Shown here: positions 1-9,006 of the stretch, one piece after another
How the letters are laid out: each line of letters starts with the position of its first letter
Position numbering within the stretch: position 1 is the stretch's first letter
Assembly: GCF_014863405.1 (NCBI RefSeq)
Contig: NZ_JACZZA010000012.1
Coordinates: 186,001-250,000 of the forward strand
Reading direction: 5' to 3'
Origin: Dyella acidiphila
Lineage (GTDB): Bacteria; Pseudomonadota; Gammaproteobacteria; Xanthomonadales; Rhodanobacteraceae
Length of the DNA: 64,000 nucleotides
Program-made: the position numbers and the translations under genes
Notes under the pieces: model-generated
Told to the model about the DNA's origin: nothing
What the model saw: only the letters and a program-made list of their open reading frames with translations
The model's database searches: none

Positions 1-1107
1 CAGCGGGCCGGCCGACATCGCGAAGCCGACGATGAAGGTCAGCAGCATCGCCACCGTAAACAACTGCTGGCCGTGCGTGTTGATGCCGATGTGCATCATG
101 CTGCCGACGATGCCCAGGCCGACCGTCATCACCGCAAAACCGGTGTACAGGATCGGCTTGCGGCCCCAGCGATCGATCAGGCCGATGGCGATAAAGGTGG
201 CCAGCACATTGGTCAGGCCGACGATGGCGGTAAACCACATCTGCGACTTGGTGTCGTAGCCCATGTCCTGGAAGATGCGCGGCGCGTAGTACATCACCAC
301 GTTCATGCCGGTGAACTGCTGCATCAGCTGCAGCAGCACGCCCAGGCCGACCGAGCGGCGGAAATTGCTGTTCTCCAGGAACAAGTGCCAGCCGCGCTGC
401 GGGGTGCGCAGCTGTTCGCGGATATCGTTGGCTTCGCGCTGCACTTCCTCCGGATTGCCGCGCAGGCGCTGCAGCACCTGCAGCGCTTCGTCATCGCGCT
501 GGCGCATCAGCAGCCAGCGCGGACTGTCCGGCAGGAAGAACACGCCGAACAGAAACAGCGCACCGGGAATGGCAATGATGCCGAGCATCCAGCGCCAGTC
601 GCCGCTGTAGCTGAAGGCGGTATCGGAAAGAAACGCCACCAGGATGCCGATGGTGATCATCAACTGGTACAGCGACACCATTGCGCCGCGGATATATTCC
701 GGCGCCACTTCGGCCAGGTACAGCGGCGCGGTGAAGGTGGAAATGCCGATTGCCAGGCCCAGCACCACACGTGCCGCGATCAGCGTATACGGCGACCAGG
801 CAAAGCCGCACAGCAGCGAGCCCACCACGAACAGCACCGCGCCAAGGATCAGCGAACGCTTGCGGCCGAGTGCCGCGGACATCCAGCCGGCCAGTACCGC
901 ACCCACTGCGGCGCCGAACATCATGCCGCTCACGATCCACTCGATCATGTGGTCGGAAATCTTGAAAGCCTGCTGGATGAACTGGGTGGCGCCGGAAATC
1001 ACGCCGATATCCAGCCCGAACATCAGGCCGGCCAATGCCGCCAGTACGCAGGTGAAGATCGCGGTGGCTTTCGGATGAGTAGCTACGGGTGCAGCAACAG
1101 CATTCAT
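1..1107 (-). CDS. MFS sugar porter, partial (galactose/proton symporter type)
   Basis: About 368 residues are visible; the C-terminus lies beyond the window edge. This is a sugar-porter-family inner membrane permease of the GalP/XylE kind. Visible signatures are LMFGLDIGVISGA in helix 1, GRKRS after helix 2, PESPRW-like PDSPRWLL after helix 6, the QQFTGMNVVMYYAPRIF substrate motif in helix 7 and DRWGRKP in the second half. The start at 1107 has a GGGGAG Shine-Dalgarno 8 bases upstream. It follows the SMP-30 gene in the dgo operon but lies beyond an intrinsic terminator, so its expression may be attenuated. From context it probably imports galactose; the substrate is not proven by sequence. 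Confidence 0.93.
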   Translation of the reverse strand, partial: MNAVAAPVATHPKATAIFTCVLAALAGLMFGLDIGVISGATQFIQQAFKISDHMIEWIVSGMMFGAAVGAVLAGWMSAALGRKRSLILGAVLFVVGSLLCGFAWSPYTLIAARVVLGLAIGISTFTAPLYLAEVAPEYIRGAMVSLYQLMITIGILVAFLSDTAFSYSGDWRWMLGIIAIPGALFLFGVFFLPDSPRWLLMRQRDDEALQVLQRLRGNPEEVQREANDIREQLRTPQRGWHLFLENSNFRRSVGLGVLLQLMQQFTGMNVVMYYAPRIFQDMGYDTKSQMWFTAIVGLTNVLATFIAIGLIDRWGRKPILYTGFAVMTVGLGIVGSMMHIGINTHGQQLFTVAMLLTFIVGFAMSAGPL

Positions 1108-1171
1108 GGATGACTCCCCGGTCGTGCGTCGCGTGGATGCCTTGGCGTGCATCTTCCTGTTCGCGACGTTG

Positions 1172-1197
1172 AAAAAAGCCGGCCTACATGGGCCGGC
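1172..1197 (-). terminator. Intrinsic terminator/attenuator at the SMP-30 stop codon
   Basis: On the minus strand GCCGGCC and GGCCGGC arms flank a 6-base loop and are followed by six T residues. The SMP-30 stop codon (TAG, 1184-1186) lies in the loop and arm. It separates the dgo genes from the sugar porter. Confidence 0.75.
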
Positions 1198-2074
1198 CGG
1201 TAAAAAGCGGTTCGGGCAGGCCGGTGAACGGCACCTCCACGGCGAACACGCCGCCTGCCTGTGGATCATTCTCCAGTGCCTCGGCGGACAAGCCGTCGCG
1301 CGCGCTGGTGATGTAGAGCGTACTGAGTCGCTCGCCGCCGAAGGCGACGCGCGTAGGTTGCTGGGCAGGTATGTCGATGACCAGGTCCGGCGTGCCGTCA
1401 GGCAGGTAGCGCACCACCCGGCCCGCACCCCATTCCGCGTTCCACAGACCGCCCGCGCTGTCCACCGCCGAGCCGTCCGGCTCGCCCTGCTGCCCGGTCA
1501 GGTCGATATGCATGCGGACATCGGCCACTGCATCGCCATAGCTGCAGCGATGGACCAGGCGGCTCATCGAGTCGCAGTAATACATGGTGCTGCCGTCGGG
1601 GCTGAAGGCGATGCTGTTGCTGATCGCGACATGGCCCAGCGGCAACTGCTCCAGCCGCAGATCGCTGTGCAGGCGGTAGAAACTGCCGGCGGCGTAGCGT
1701 GCCTCGCCATGGGCCGGCTCATGCAGCGTGCCGAAGACGAAACGGCCCTCGCGATCGCAGGCGCCGTCGTTGAGGCGCGTGGGCAAGCCCGCTTCCACCT
1801 CGCCGATATGCAGCAGCTCGCCGCTTTGCAGATGGAAAAAGGCCAGGCCGCTTTCCAGGCCCAATAGCAGCCGGTCCGGGTCTTCGCACAAGGCGAACGA
1901 GGCCAGCCGCTGCGGCATCGGCCAGCGCCGCGTGCTGCCGTCGGCCGGACGAAAGCGCCACAGCACCGAGGCGTGGATATCGGTCCAGTACAACGATTGG
2001 CTGCGCCCGCACCAGGTCACGCCTTCGCCCAGCGTATTGCGTGCGTCCAGCACCAGTTCGGCGCGCAGGCTCAT
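1184..2074 (-). CDS. SMP-30/gluconolactonase-family sugar lactonase
   Basis: A 296-residue beta-propeller lactonase of the SMP-30/gluconolactonase/LRE family. Visible family features are the early GEGVTW motif supplying the metal-ligand Glu, LNDGACDREGRFVFGT, ISNSIAFSPDGSTMYYCDS and GEPDGSAVDSAGGLWNAEWG. The ATG overlaps the TGA of the upstream dehydrogenase (ATGA), so translation is coupled; a longer upstream frame has no support. In context it would open galactono-1,5-lactone to galactonate, between the SDR dehydrogenase and DgoD. Other aldonolactones remain possible. Confidence 0.88.
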   Translation of the reverse strand: MSLRAELVLDARNTLGEGVTWCGRSQSLYWTDIHASVLWRFRPADGSTRRWPMPQRLASFALCEDPDRLLLGLESGLAFFHLQSGELLHIGEVEAGLPTRLNDGACDREGRFVFGTLHEPAHGEARYAAGSFYRLHSDLRLEQLPLGHVAISNSIAFSPDGSTMYYCDSMSRLVHRCSYGDAVADVRMHIDLTGQQGEPDGSAVDSAGGLWNAEWGAGRVVRYLPDGTPDLVIDIPAQQPTRVAFGGERLSTLYITSARDGLSAEALENDPQAGGVFAVEVPFTGLPEPLFTGRPM

Positions 2075-2835
2075 GCCCAGCCGCCGTCGACGATAAAGCT
2101 CTGGCCGGTGCACATGCGGCTGTCGTCGGCACCCAGGAACAGTGCGGCGCGGGCAAGATCGTCGGCATCCAGGTAGCCGGGCATGCACTGCTTGCGCGCG
2201 ATTTCCTGCTTGCCGGCTTCGTCCAGCCACAGCTCGCGCTGCTTTTCGGTAATCACCCAGCCGGGCACCAGCGCATTGATGCGGATGCGGTCCTTGCCCA
2301 GTTCGCGCGCCAGGCCATTGACCAGGCCGTGCACGGCGGACTTGGCCATGGCGTACATCGGGTAGCCGGCGTTCTTGATCATCCAGCCGGTGGAGCCCAG
2401 GCAGATCACTGAGCCGCCGCCGAGTTCGCGCATGCCCGGCACCACGGCCTGGATGGCGAAATACTGGTGGCGCAGGTTCACGCCGATGCTCTGCTCGAAT
2501 GCTTCCGGCGTGGTGTCGTCCAGCCGGTGGCGGCGGTCGTTGGCGGCGTTGTTGATCAGCACGCTGATCTTGCCGATTTCAGCGGTGGCATCGGCAATCG
2601 CCTGCTGCAGCGCCGCCACGTTGGTAACGTCGCAAGGCAGGAACAGTGGTGCATGGCGTGCGTCCGACAACGAGTCACGCAAGGCGGCGCCATGCGTTTG
2701 ATCGATATCGAGGAAAGCGACCCGCGCCCCCTGCCGCGCGAACTGCGCGACAAAGGCGGCGCCGATGCCGGTGGCGCCGCCGCTGATCAGCACGCTGCGG
2801 TCGGTAAGGCTGGGATACGTGGCGAACGAAGACAT
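2071..2835 (-). CDS. SDR-family dehydrogenase, probable D-galactose 1-dehydrogenase
   Basis: A 254-residue classical short-chain dehydrogenase: glycine-rich GGATGIG near residue 20, NNAA near 96, catalytic Ser148, Tyr161 and Lys165 (YAMAK), and the C-terminal IVDGGW motif. The start at 2835 has GGA upstream; an ATG at 2847 (MESH extension) lacks a ribosome binding site. It lies 23 bases after dgoD and overlaps the lactonase by ATGA. Its position between galactonate genes and a lactonase argues that it oxidises galactose, the first step of the De Ley-Doudoroff pathway. Specificity is inferred from context; SDR galactose dehydrogenases are known. Confidence 0.85.
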   Translation of the reverse strand: MSSFATYPSLTDRSVLISGGATGIGAAFVAQFARQGARVAFLDIDQTHGAALRDSLSDARHAPLFLPCDVTNVAALQQAIADATAEIGKISVLINNAANDRRHRLDDTTPEAFEQSIGVNLRHQYFAIQAVVPGMRELGGGSVICLGSTGWMIKNAGYPMYAMAKSAVHGLVNGLARELGKDRIRINALVPGWVITEKQRELWLDEAGKQEIARKQCMPGYLDADDLARAALFLGADDSRMCTGQSFIVDGGWA

Positions 2836-2858
2836 GTGCGATTCCATGTGCGCTGTGC

Positions 2859-4007
2859 TTACCACTCGGCCACGCTGCCGTCGTGATGACGCCAGACCGG
2901 ATTGCGCCAGCGATGACCCACGGCGGCACGCTCGGTCACGTAGGCCTCGTTCACTTCCACGCCCAGGCCGGGGCCGCCCGGCATGGAAACATAGCCGTTC
3001 TCGTAGGCGAATACGCTGCGGTCGGTGACATAGTCGAGCAGATCGTTGGCGGCGTTGTAGTGAATGCCCAGGCTCTGCTCCTGGATAAAGGCGTTGTGGC
3101 AGATCGCATCCAGCTGCAGGTTGGCCGCCAGTGCGATCGGACCGAGCGGGCAATGCAGCGCCAGCGCCACGTCGTAGGCCTCGGCCATGGTGGCGATCTT
3201 GTGCGTTTCGGTGATGCCGCCGGCATGCGAGGGATCGGGCTGGATGATGTCCACGCCGCCGATCTGGAACACGCGCTTGAAGTCGTAGCGCGAATACAGC
3301 CGCTCGCCCAGCGCGATCGGCGCCGGCGAGATCGAGGCCAGCTCGGGGATCGCTTCCAGATGATCGGACAGCACCGGCTCCTCGATAAACATCAGCTTGA
3401 ACGGGGTCAGCTCGTGCATCAGCACCTTGGCCATCGGCTTGTGCACGCGGCCGTGGAAATCCAGGCCCAGGCCGATATCCGGCCCGACCGCATCGCGCAC
3501 CGCCTGCACGTTCTCAAGCACGCGCGTGACCTTGTCGTGCGAATCGACGAAATGCATTTCCTCGGTGGCATTCATCTTCACCGCGGTGAAGCCGCGCGCC
3601 ACCGCATCCTTGGCCGCCTTGGCGGTATCGGCCGGGCGATCGCCGCCGATCCACGAATACACGCGGATGCGCTCGCGCACCGGGCCGCCCAGCAGGCTGT
3701 ATACCGGCACGCCCAGATGCTTGCCCTTGATGTCCCACAGCGCCTGGTCGATGCCCGCGATGGCGCTCATCAGCACCGGGCCGCCGCGATAGAAGCCGCC
3801 GCGATACATCACGCTCCAGTGATCTTCGATATGGCGCGGATCCTTGCCCACGAGGTAATCGGACAACTCGTCGACGGCCGCGGCGACGGTATGCGCGCGG
3901 CCTTCCACGACGGGCTCGCCCCAGCCGCTGATGCCTTCGTCGGTGTCGATGCGCACGAACAGCCAGCGCGGCGGAACCAGGAATGTAGTGAGACGGGTGA
4001 TCTTCAT
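2859..4007 (-). CDS. dgoD: D-galactonate dehydratase
   Basis: A 382-residue enolase-superfamily (mandelate racemase group) enzyme, the usual DgoD length, with the start [15 protein letters not shown]. Metal-ligand segments [14 protein letters not shown] and ALGERLYSR are visible, followed by [10 protein letters not shown] with the family His-Asp pair and [12 protein letters not shown]. It dehydrates D-galactonate to 2-keto-3-deoxygalactonate in the cytoplasm. The start codon overlaps the dgoA stop (ATGA). Very likely correct; a related sugar acid dehydratase is the only real alternative. Confidence 0.95.
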   Translation of the reverse strand: MKITRLTTFLVPPRWLFVRIDTDEGISGWGEPVVEGRAHTVAAAVDELSDYLVGKDPRHIEDHWSVMYRGGFYRGGPVLMSAIAGIDQALWDIKGKHLGVPVYSLLGGPVRERIRVYSWIGGDRPADTAKAAKDAVARGFTAVKMNATEEMHFVDSHDKVTRVLENVQAVRDAVGPDIGLGLDFHGRVHKPMAKVLMHELTPFKLMFIEEPVLSDHLEAIPELASISPAPIALGERLYSRYDFKRVFQIGGVDIIQPDPSHAGGITETHKIATMAEAYDVALALHCPLGPIALAANLQLDAICHNAFIQEQSLGIHYNAANDLLDYVTDRSVFAYENGYVSMPGGPGLGVEVNEAYVTERAAVGHRWRNPVWRHHDGSVAEW

Positions 4008-4645
4008 GCGGCATTTCCTTGAGAAGCGGTGCCTGCCTTCCAGGCATGTGCAAAGGCACGGGCGCGGTGGCCGATATCGTCCGCATCGCGACCGGGAACA
4101 TAGAGTGCCGAACCCAGCCCGAAACCATCGGCGCCGGCGGCGATAAAGGGCGCCATCGTTTCGGGCGTGATGCCGCCCACCGGCAGCATCGGCAGATCGC
4201 GCGGCAGCACCGCGCGCCATGCCTTCAGCACGCTGGGGCCGAGCTGTTCGGCCGGAAACAGCTTGATCGCATCGGCGCCGGCGCGGATCGCGGCAAATGC
4301 TTCGGTCGGCGTGGCCACGCCCGGCACGCAATACATACCGGCACGCTTGGCGGCGGCGATCACGTTGGTATCGGCATGCGGCATCACGATCACGCGGCCG
4401 CCCGCGGCGCCGATCTGCGTTACCTGCTGCACATCTAGCACGGTGCCGGCACCGATCAGGCACTGCTCGCCCAGTGCCGAGGACAGCAGGCGAATGCTTT
4501 CCAGCGGTTCGGGCGAATTCATCGGTACTTCGATCACGCGAAATTCCGCCGCGGCGAGCGCGTGGCCCACGGCCAGCGCCTCGTCCGGGCGGATGCCGCG
4601 CAGGATCGCAACCAGCGGGATGGGATTAAGCCACGTGCGGATCAT
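4004..4645 (-). CDS. dgoA: 2-dehydro-3-deoxy-6-phosphogalactonate aldolase
   Basis: A 213-residue class I KDPG/KDPGal aldolase. Visible are PLVAILRGI with the proton-relay Glu in [22 protein letters not shown]-like [11 protein letters not shown] and the Schiff-base lysine in [11 protein letters not shown], then LPVGGI and [12 protein letters not shown]. It splits KDPGal into pyruvate and glyceraldehyde-3-phosphate. Both ends are ATGA-coupled, to dgoK upstream and dgoD downstream. Here the aldolase and dehydratase are separate genes. Confidence 0.95.
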   Translation of the reverse strand: MIRTWLNPIPLVAILRGIRPDEALAVGHALAAAEFRVIEVPMNSPEPLESIRLLSSALGEQCLIGAGTVLDVQQVTQIGAAGGRVIVMPHADTNVIAAAKRAGMYCVPGVATPTEAFAAIRAGADAIKLFPAEQLGPSVLKAWRAVLPRDLPMLPVGGITPETMAPFIAAGADGFGLGSALYVPGRDADDIGHRARAFAHAWKAGTASQGNAA

Positions 4646-5595
4646 GCGTCTGCTCCGGAATACGAATGAAGGCGTGCCTGTTCCAGCAGGCCGGCCATGG
4701 CTGCGAGCTGCCACAGGCCTTCGGCTGCGGCATCCTCGACAATCGTGGGGCTGGCGTGGCCGAACTCGGCGGCGGCGACCAGATAGCGCTCGCATAGCGC
4801 CGGCTCGCCGATCAGGCACAGCGGATGCGCATTGGCGCCGCGCAGTGCGGCCAGGCGGAATTCCTCGCCGATCAGCAGCCCCGACAAGTAGTCGGGCACG
4901 TCGTCCGCGGCCAGCTCGCCGGCCAGCATCAGCGCGCGAGTGGCGAACAGGCAGCCGAACACGCCGGAGGAGCCGCTGTCCTGCACGGCACGCAAGCCGC
5001 GCACGAACGCGGCTTGCGAAAACGCATGGACAGTATCGCTGGCGGTGCCGATGCCGAGAATCGAATGCTTCAACAGCAGCGCATAGAGTTCGCCGGTCAT
5101 CACCGTATCGAACGCGACGATGCAGCCTTCGTTGACGGTGGCCCATTTGCTGTGCGTGCCGGGCAGCACGAAATGCGCGCTGGCCAGCTCCTGCGAGCCG
5201 CGCGTCAGTGCGCCGATGATCTGGGTTTCCTCGCCGCGCATCACATCGGCCGGCGCAATGCGCCGCAGGCCCGGCGCAATCCACAGATCGTGGCTGTGGC
5301 AGGCGCCTACGCGCAGCATGCCGCGCGCGATCGCCCTGGCATCTGCCGGCACGTTCACATACGGCACCTCGCACCAGCCCTGGCGGCTGCCGACCATGCC
5401 GGCGGCCACGACCGTGCACGGCGGCCAGCCGGCGGTAATGGCGCGCAGCGCGGCGGGAAAGCCGCCTTCCGGCAGCTGCCGGATACCCCATGCATGCTGG
5501 CGCGCAGCCAGCACCGCGCCGTCCGCGCCATACAGATAGGCACGCAGGCTGCTGGTGCCCCAGTCCAGTCCGATCAATGCCATCTGCTGGCTCAT
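4642..5595 (-). CDS. dgoK: 2-dehydro-3-deoxygalactonokinase
   Basis: A 317-residue DgoK-family sugar kinase. The N-terminal phosphate-binding loop LIGLDWGTSSLRAYL is clear, followed by AAGMVGSRQGW, RGEETQIIGAL and VLPGTHSKWA. It phosphorylates 2-keto-3-deoxygalactonate for DgoA. It is coupled by ATGA overlap to dgoR upstream (5592-5595) and to dgoA downstream. Length and motifs agree with the family. Confidence 0.95.
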   Translation of the reverse strand: MSQQMALIGLDWGTSSLRAYLYGADGAVLAARQHAWGIRQLPEGGFPAALRAITAGWPPCTVVAAGMVGSRQGWCEVPYVNVPADARAIARGMLRVGACHSHDLWIAPGLRRIAPADVMRGEETQIIGALTRGSQELASAHFVLPGTHSKWATVNEGCIVAFDTVMTGELYALLLKHSILGIGTASDTVHAFSQAAFVRGLRAVQDSGSSGVFGCLFATRALMLAGELAADDVPDYLSGLLIGEEFRLAALRGANAHPLCLIGEPALCERYLVAAAEFGHASPTIVEDAAAEGLWQLAAMAGLLEQARLHSYSGADA

Positions 5596-6305
5596 GCTTG
5601 CTTCCCGCTGCGGCGCTTACCGGTGATGTGGGCGCGCGAGTCGAGGATCATCTGCAGCATGGCGCGGCGCGCCACGTCGGGCTGACGCTTGCGGATCGCT
5701 TCGTAGACCTTGCGGTGATAGGGCAGCGAGTACTTGAAGTCGCTGCTCTTGCGCGCCGACAGCACGAAGTAGGAAGCGAGTGCGGTTTCCACCACGGAAA
5801 ACAACGAAATCATCAATTCATTATTGGTAGCGATCAGCACGGCTTCGTGAAACTCCAGATCGGCCTCGGCCCATTCATCGGTATTGCGGGAGGCTTCCAT
5901 CGCCTGGTACGCCGCTTCGATGCGTTCGAACTGCTCGGCATTGCTGCGGCGTGCCGCCAGCGCGGCCGCCGCAGGTTCGAAGATCTCACGCATCTCGACC
6001 AATTTTTGTACGAAATCGGCGGTGGGCATGGAGGCGCAACGCCAGGCCAGCACATCCGCATCCAGCTGCTGCCAGTAGCGTTCTTCGCGTACCCGCGTAC
6101 CGACTTTGGGCCGCGCCTCGATCAGGCCCTTGGCCGACAGCACACGCATCGCTTCGCGCAGGGCGGTGCGGCTGACCGCCATCTGCTCGGCCAGCACTTC
6201 TTCGCGCGGCAGCGATTCGCCCGGGCGCAGCGCGCCGCTGACGATGCGCACGCCCAGCTCCTGGGTGACGTGGCCATGCAGATTGCGGGCGCTGGCGGCT
6301 CTCAT
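5592..6305 (-). CDS. dgoR: FadR-subfamily GntR regulator of the dgo operon
   Basis: A 237-residue regulator. An N-terminal winged helix (LPREEVLAEQMAVSRTALRE, about residues 32-51) is followed by an FCD ligand domain with the metal-binding pattern DLEFHEAVL and late LPYHRKVYEAI. It is the first gene of the dgo operon and overlaps dgoK. By analogy with DgoR it should repress the operon until galactonate or a related acid appears. A palindrome upstream (6539-6559) is the likely autoregulatory operator. A close paralog lies at 16705-17496. Confidence 0.9.
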   Translation of the reverse strand: MRAASARNLHGHVTQELGVRIVSGALRPGESLPREEVLAEQMAVSRTALREAMRVLSAKGLIEARPKVGTRVREERYWQQLDADVLAWRCASMPTADFVQKLVEMREIFEPAAAALAARRSNAEQFERIEAAYQAMEASRNTDEWAEADLEFHEAVLIATNNELMISLFSVVETALASYFVLSARKSSDFKYSLPYHRKVYEAIRKRQPDVARRAMLQMILDSRAHITGKRRSGKQA

Positions 6306-6538
6306 GGGCGGGTCTGCCGGGCAGTGAGGTCGCGCATCAGGCGCGACCGGACCCGTGCCGGGCCTGCGTGGCCGACAGCATGGGCATGGGGCTGGCTGAT
6401 CGTGATGCCATGGCTTGCTCTCTTCCGTTTCCGCGCCATGGCGTGAGCCTCCGCGCGACGGAAATCATTCGATGGAAATTCTGCTTGCCGGCGCCCCTGG
6501 CTAACGGCGGCGCCACGCGAAGCGACCCTGTTCCGCAT

Positions 6539-6559
6539 GCATATAATCATACAATATGC
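6539..6559. promoter_or_regulatory. Candidate DgoR operator overlapping the dgo promoter
   Basis: A 21-bp interrupted palindrome with perfect GCATAT/ATATGC arms lies in an AT-rich island in GC-rich surroundings, about 235 bases upstream of dgoR. On the minus strand it contains TATGAT- and TATATG-like -10 hexamers. The rest of the 417-bp gap at 6306-6722 shows no convincing gene. Confidence 0.45.
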
Positions 6560-6586
6560 TCAGTTGCGAGTCGTTAGGCCAAGGCT

Positions 6587-6619
6587 AATTTCGCAAGCGA
6601 TGGGGCGAATTTCGTAAGC
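6587..6619. repeat. Direct repeat AATTTCGYAAGC, 21-bp period
   Basis: AATTTCGCAAGC (6587-6598) and AATTTCGTAAGC (6608-6619) repeat with an exact 21-bp offset, two helical turns, between the dgo promoter region and the end of the epimerase gene. The spacing suggests same-face protein binding. Function unknown. Confidence 0.4.
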
Positions 6620-6722
6620 AAAGTGGCCCGTGAAGACATCTGGCCGGCCTGCCATGCGCGGCAGGGCCCGATCCTGGGTGCTGCTGCGCCGTCCGCTTCA
6701 TGAACTCCCTTTCGGCCTGGGT

Positions 6723-7625
6723 TTACATGCGTGGTTGAGCTTGCGCCAGATCGAGCACGCTGAAGACAAACCGGCGGCGCAAGACGGCGCCGGGTAACAG
6801 CAGGGTCATGCCATGCGCCTGCGCACCGCCGGGCAGGTGCACGGCATTGATCGGATGGTCGACCGGCTCGAAGCAGAAAAAGCCGCGGTCCTTGGGCGTG
6901 TAGAGCACGAACGCATCCGCTTCTGCCTGGATGCGCAGGCCAAGCTGCACATCCGGCCAGCGGATCGAGGCTTCGCCGTTCCAGCCGCGGAATGCGTGGT
7001 CCAGGCCTTCCGGCGGTAGTGCACGTTGCTGGCGGAAATCCCATTCCGCGGGCACCTCGACGCTCTCGGTAGGCAGCGGCGTGCGGCCGTCGTTGAGCCA
7101 TACCTGCGGCGCAGGCGCGTGCAGGCTGGTGTGGCCATGGCGAGGGAAAAAGGGGTGCAGGCCGAGCCCGAACGGCATTGCCGCCGTACTGGTGTTGGTG
7201 ACCGTCAGGTCGACCTGCAGGGACTGATCGTGCAGCGCATAGCGCATGGTGGCGAGGTAGCAGTACGCCGCCTCGGAGGTTTCGTGCAGCGACAGCTGTA
7301 CGGCGTCGGCGCTTTGCGCCTGCACGTGCCAGGCGCGTTGCCAGCCGCTGCCGTGGATCGGGCAGGCTTCTTCCGGGCGGTTGCGCGCCAGTGCGATCCA
7401 GCGCCCGTCCACCGCGAAGCCGCCGTCGGCAATCCGGTTGCTCCACGGCACCAGCGGATAACAGGCCAGGCGATTGGGATCGATCGCCTCGGCCTGCGGA
7501 TCCGCTTCGTAACGGCGCATTAAATCGATCGGCGTGCCGCGTCCGTGCCAATCGAAGCCGGCGAGTCCGCCGCCGGCTTCGGGCAGGATCTGCGCGCTGA
7601 GCGCTGCATTGGCTATCTGCAACAC
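6723..7625 (-). CDS. Aldose 1-epimerase family protein (mutarotase-like)
   Basis: A 300-residue galactose-mutarotase-fold protein. Visible are CYPLVPWSNRI (substrate-binding Asn-Arg), IHGSGWQRAW with the conserved His, FGLGLHPFFPR with the second His, and the late FCFEPVDHPIN holding the probable catalytic Glu. No signal peptide is seen, so it is cytoplasmic. The start codon is GTG at 7625. It would interconvert sugar anomers to feed the galactose dehydrogenase. It resembles the uncharacterised epimerase branch more than classical GalM. Confidence 0.85.
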   Translation of the reverse strand: MLQIANAALSAQILPEAGGGLAGFDWHGRGTPIDLMRRYEADPQAEAIDPNRLACYPLVPWSNRIADGGFAVDGRWIALARNRPEEACPIHGSGWQRAWHVQAQSADAVQLSLHETSEAAYCYLATMRYALHDQSLQVDLTVTNTSTAAMPFGLGLHPFFPRHGHTSLHAPAPQVWLNDGRTPLPTESVEVPAEWDFRQQRALPPEGLDHAFRGWNGEASIRWPDVQLGLRIQAEADAFVLYTPKDRGFFCFEPVDHPINAVHLPGGAQAHGMTLLLPGAVLRRRFVFSVLDLAQAQPRM

Positions 7626-7694
7626 GGATGACTACCCGTGAGCGGACAGAGCATGGCGTTGCGCCCGGCGACCAGTATCAAGCGTGGCTCCTGT

Positions 7695-8885
7695 TCAAAG
7701 TTGGCTGATGCGATACATGGCGGTAGCGTGCGCCGGCAGGTGCACCTTGATCGAGCCGTTGCCGGTCGCCTCGCTATGCGCCCACAGATCGCGCGAACGA
7801 TAGTTGCCCGCCTTCAGGCCGATTTCGGCAGCAGCCACGCTGACATCGCGCGCGCCATCGCCTTCATTGAACACCACCACTGCTTCGCTGCCGTCCTTGA
7901 GCGGTTTGACGATCACGTGTACGCCATCGGCATCGCGTACCTGCTTACCCTGTACGCCGAGCGGATCCTGATCCACCGCGATCACGTCCTTGTTGAGCAG
8001 GATCTGCAGCGCGTCCGGCTTGATCTTGCGCAGATCGGTGCCGATCAGCAGCGGCGCGGCCATGATCGACCACAGGCTGAAGTGGCTGCGGTATTCGGTG
8101 TTGGTCATGCCGCCGTTGCCCACTTCGAGCATGTCCGGATCGTTCCAGTGACCGGGATGGGCGTAGCTGTCGAGCACCACGTTCTGCTTGAAGATCTTTA
8201 GCATCGAACCGTAGCTGTCGTTGATGTCGCCGGTGGTACGCCAGGAGCCGGCATCGACCGGCGGCTTGCCGGCCCACAGCCAGGGCTTGTTCTCGCCCCA
8301 TTCGCACACGCTGAAGAAGATCGGGCGGCCGGTGGCGCGCAGCGCTTCGGCCATGGCGGTGTAGCGCTGCTGCGCATCCACTTTCTGGTTGTTGCAGTTG
8401 TCGTACTTCAGATAATCCACGCCCCAGGAGGCAAACGTGGCCGCATCGTCCTTCTCGTGGCCAAGGCCACCGGGGAAGCCGCGGTTTTCCTGCAGGGGTT
8501 CGCAGGTGGAGGTGCCGGCGCTGGAATACAGGCCGAACTTCAGGCCGTGCTGGTGGATGTAGTCGGCCAGCGCCTTGATGCCGCTGGGGAAGCGCTTGGG
8601 ATTGGGTTGCAGATGGCCGTCCTTGTCGCGCTGCCAGTTGGCCCAGCAATCATCCACGTTGACATAGCGATAGCCGGCATCGCGCAGCCCGAGGCTGATG
8701 AATTTGTCGGCGATGCCGCGAATCATCGCTTCGTTGAATTCGTCGCGGCAATGCGTGGAGTTCCAGTTGTTGAAGCCCATTTGCGGCGGGGGCGGCGCGG
8801 CCTGGTCGGCCATGGCGCTGGAGGCGCCCAGCACAAAGGCGAGTGGTACCGCGACACGCAGCAAACTTCCAAGGGAACGGTTCAT
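7695..8885 (-). CDS. Secreted GH27 alpha-galactosidase
   Basis: 396 residues. A signal peptide ends near AMA (about residue 26), then comes a GH27 barrel. The nucleophile is Asp162 in DYLKYDNC and the expected acid/base is Asp220 in RTTGDINDS. MGFNNWNSTHC, VNVDDCW and HWNDPDMLEVGNGG are further family signatures. A C-terminal beta-sandwich follows. The start at 8885 is chosen for GGAGAG upstream and the signal peptide. It removes terminal alpha-galactose from galactosides or galactomannan outside the cytoplasm, next to a GH35 beta-galactosidase and a TonB receptor. Confidence 0.94.
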   Translation of the reverse strand: MNRSLGSLLRVAVPLAFVLGASSAMADQAAPPPPQMGFNNWNSTHCRDEFNEAMIRGIADKFISLGLRDAGYRYVNVDDCWANWQRDKDGHLQPNPKRFPSGIKALADYIHQHGLKFGLYSSAGTSTCEPLQENRGFPGGLGHEKDDAATFASWGVDYLKYDNCNNQKVDAQQRYTAMAEALRATGRPIFFSVCEWGENKPWLWAGKPPVDAGSWRTTGDINDSYGSMLKIFKQNVVLDSYAHPGHWNDPDMLEVGNGGMTNTEYRSHFSLWSIMAAPLLIGTDLRKIKPDALQILLNKDVIAVDQDPLGVQGKQVRDADGVHVIVKPLKDGSEAVVVFNEGDGARDVSVAAAEIGLKAGNYRSRDLWAHSEATGNGSIKVHLPAHATAMYRISQL

Positions 8886-8964
8886 CGATTTCTCTCCACG
8901 ATGGGTGAAACGGGGCGCCCGGGTATCAAACCCGTGCGCGCCCCTGGTCAGCAATGCGCAAAGC

Positions 8965-9006
8965 GTGAAGGTGCCTGAAGCAGGGGAGGCTTCAGGGCAC
9001 CTTCAC
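8965..9006. terminator. Long hairpin spanning the GH35 stop codon
   Basis: GTGAAGGTGCC-TGAAGC and GCTTCAGGGCACCTTCAC form an about 17-bp stem with one bulge, covering the end of the GH35 gene. No T-run follows on the minus strand, so it may protect the mRNA 3' end or modulate read-through to the alpha-galactosidase rather than terminate. Confidence 0.4.

Noticed and set aside
6302-6550. 82-residue frame upstream of dgoR
   Set aside because: Covers the presumed dgo leader, has no ribosome binding site or recognisable motif, and is Arg/His/Ala-rich as expected of noise.
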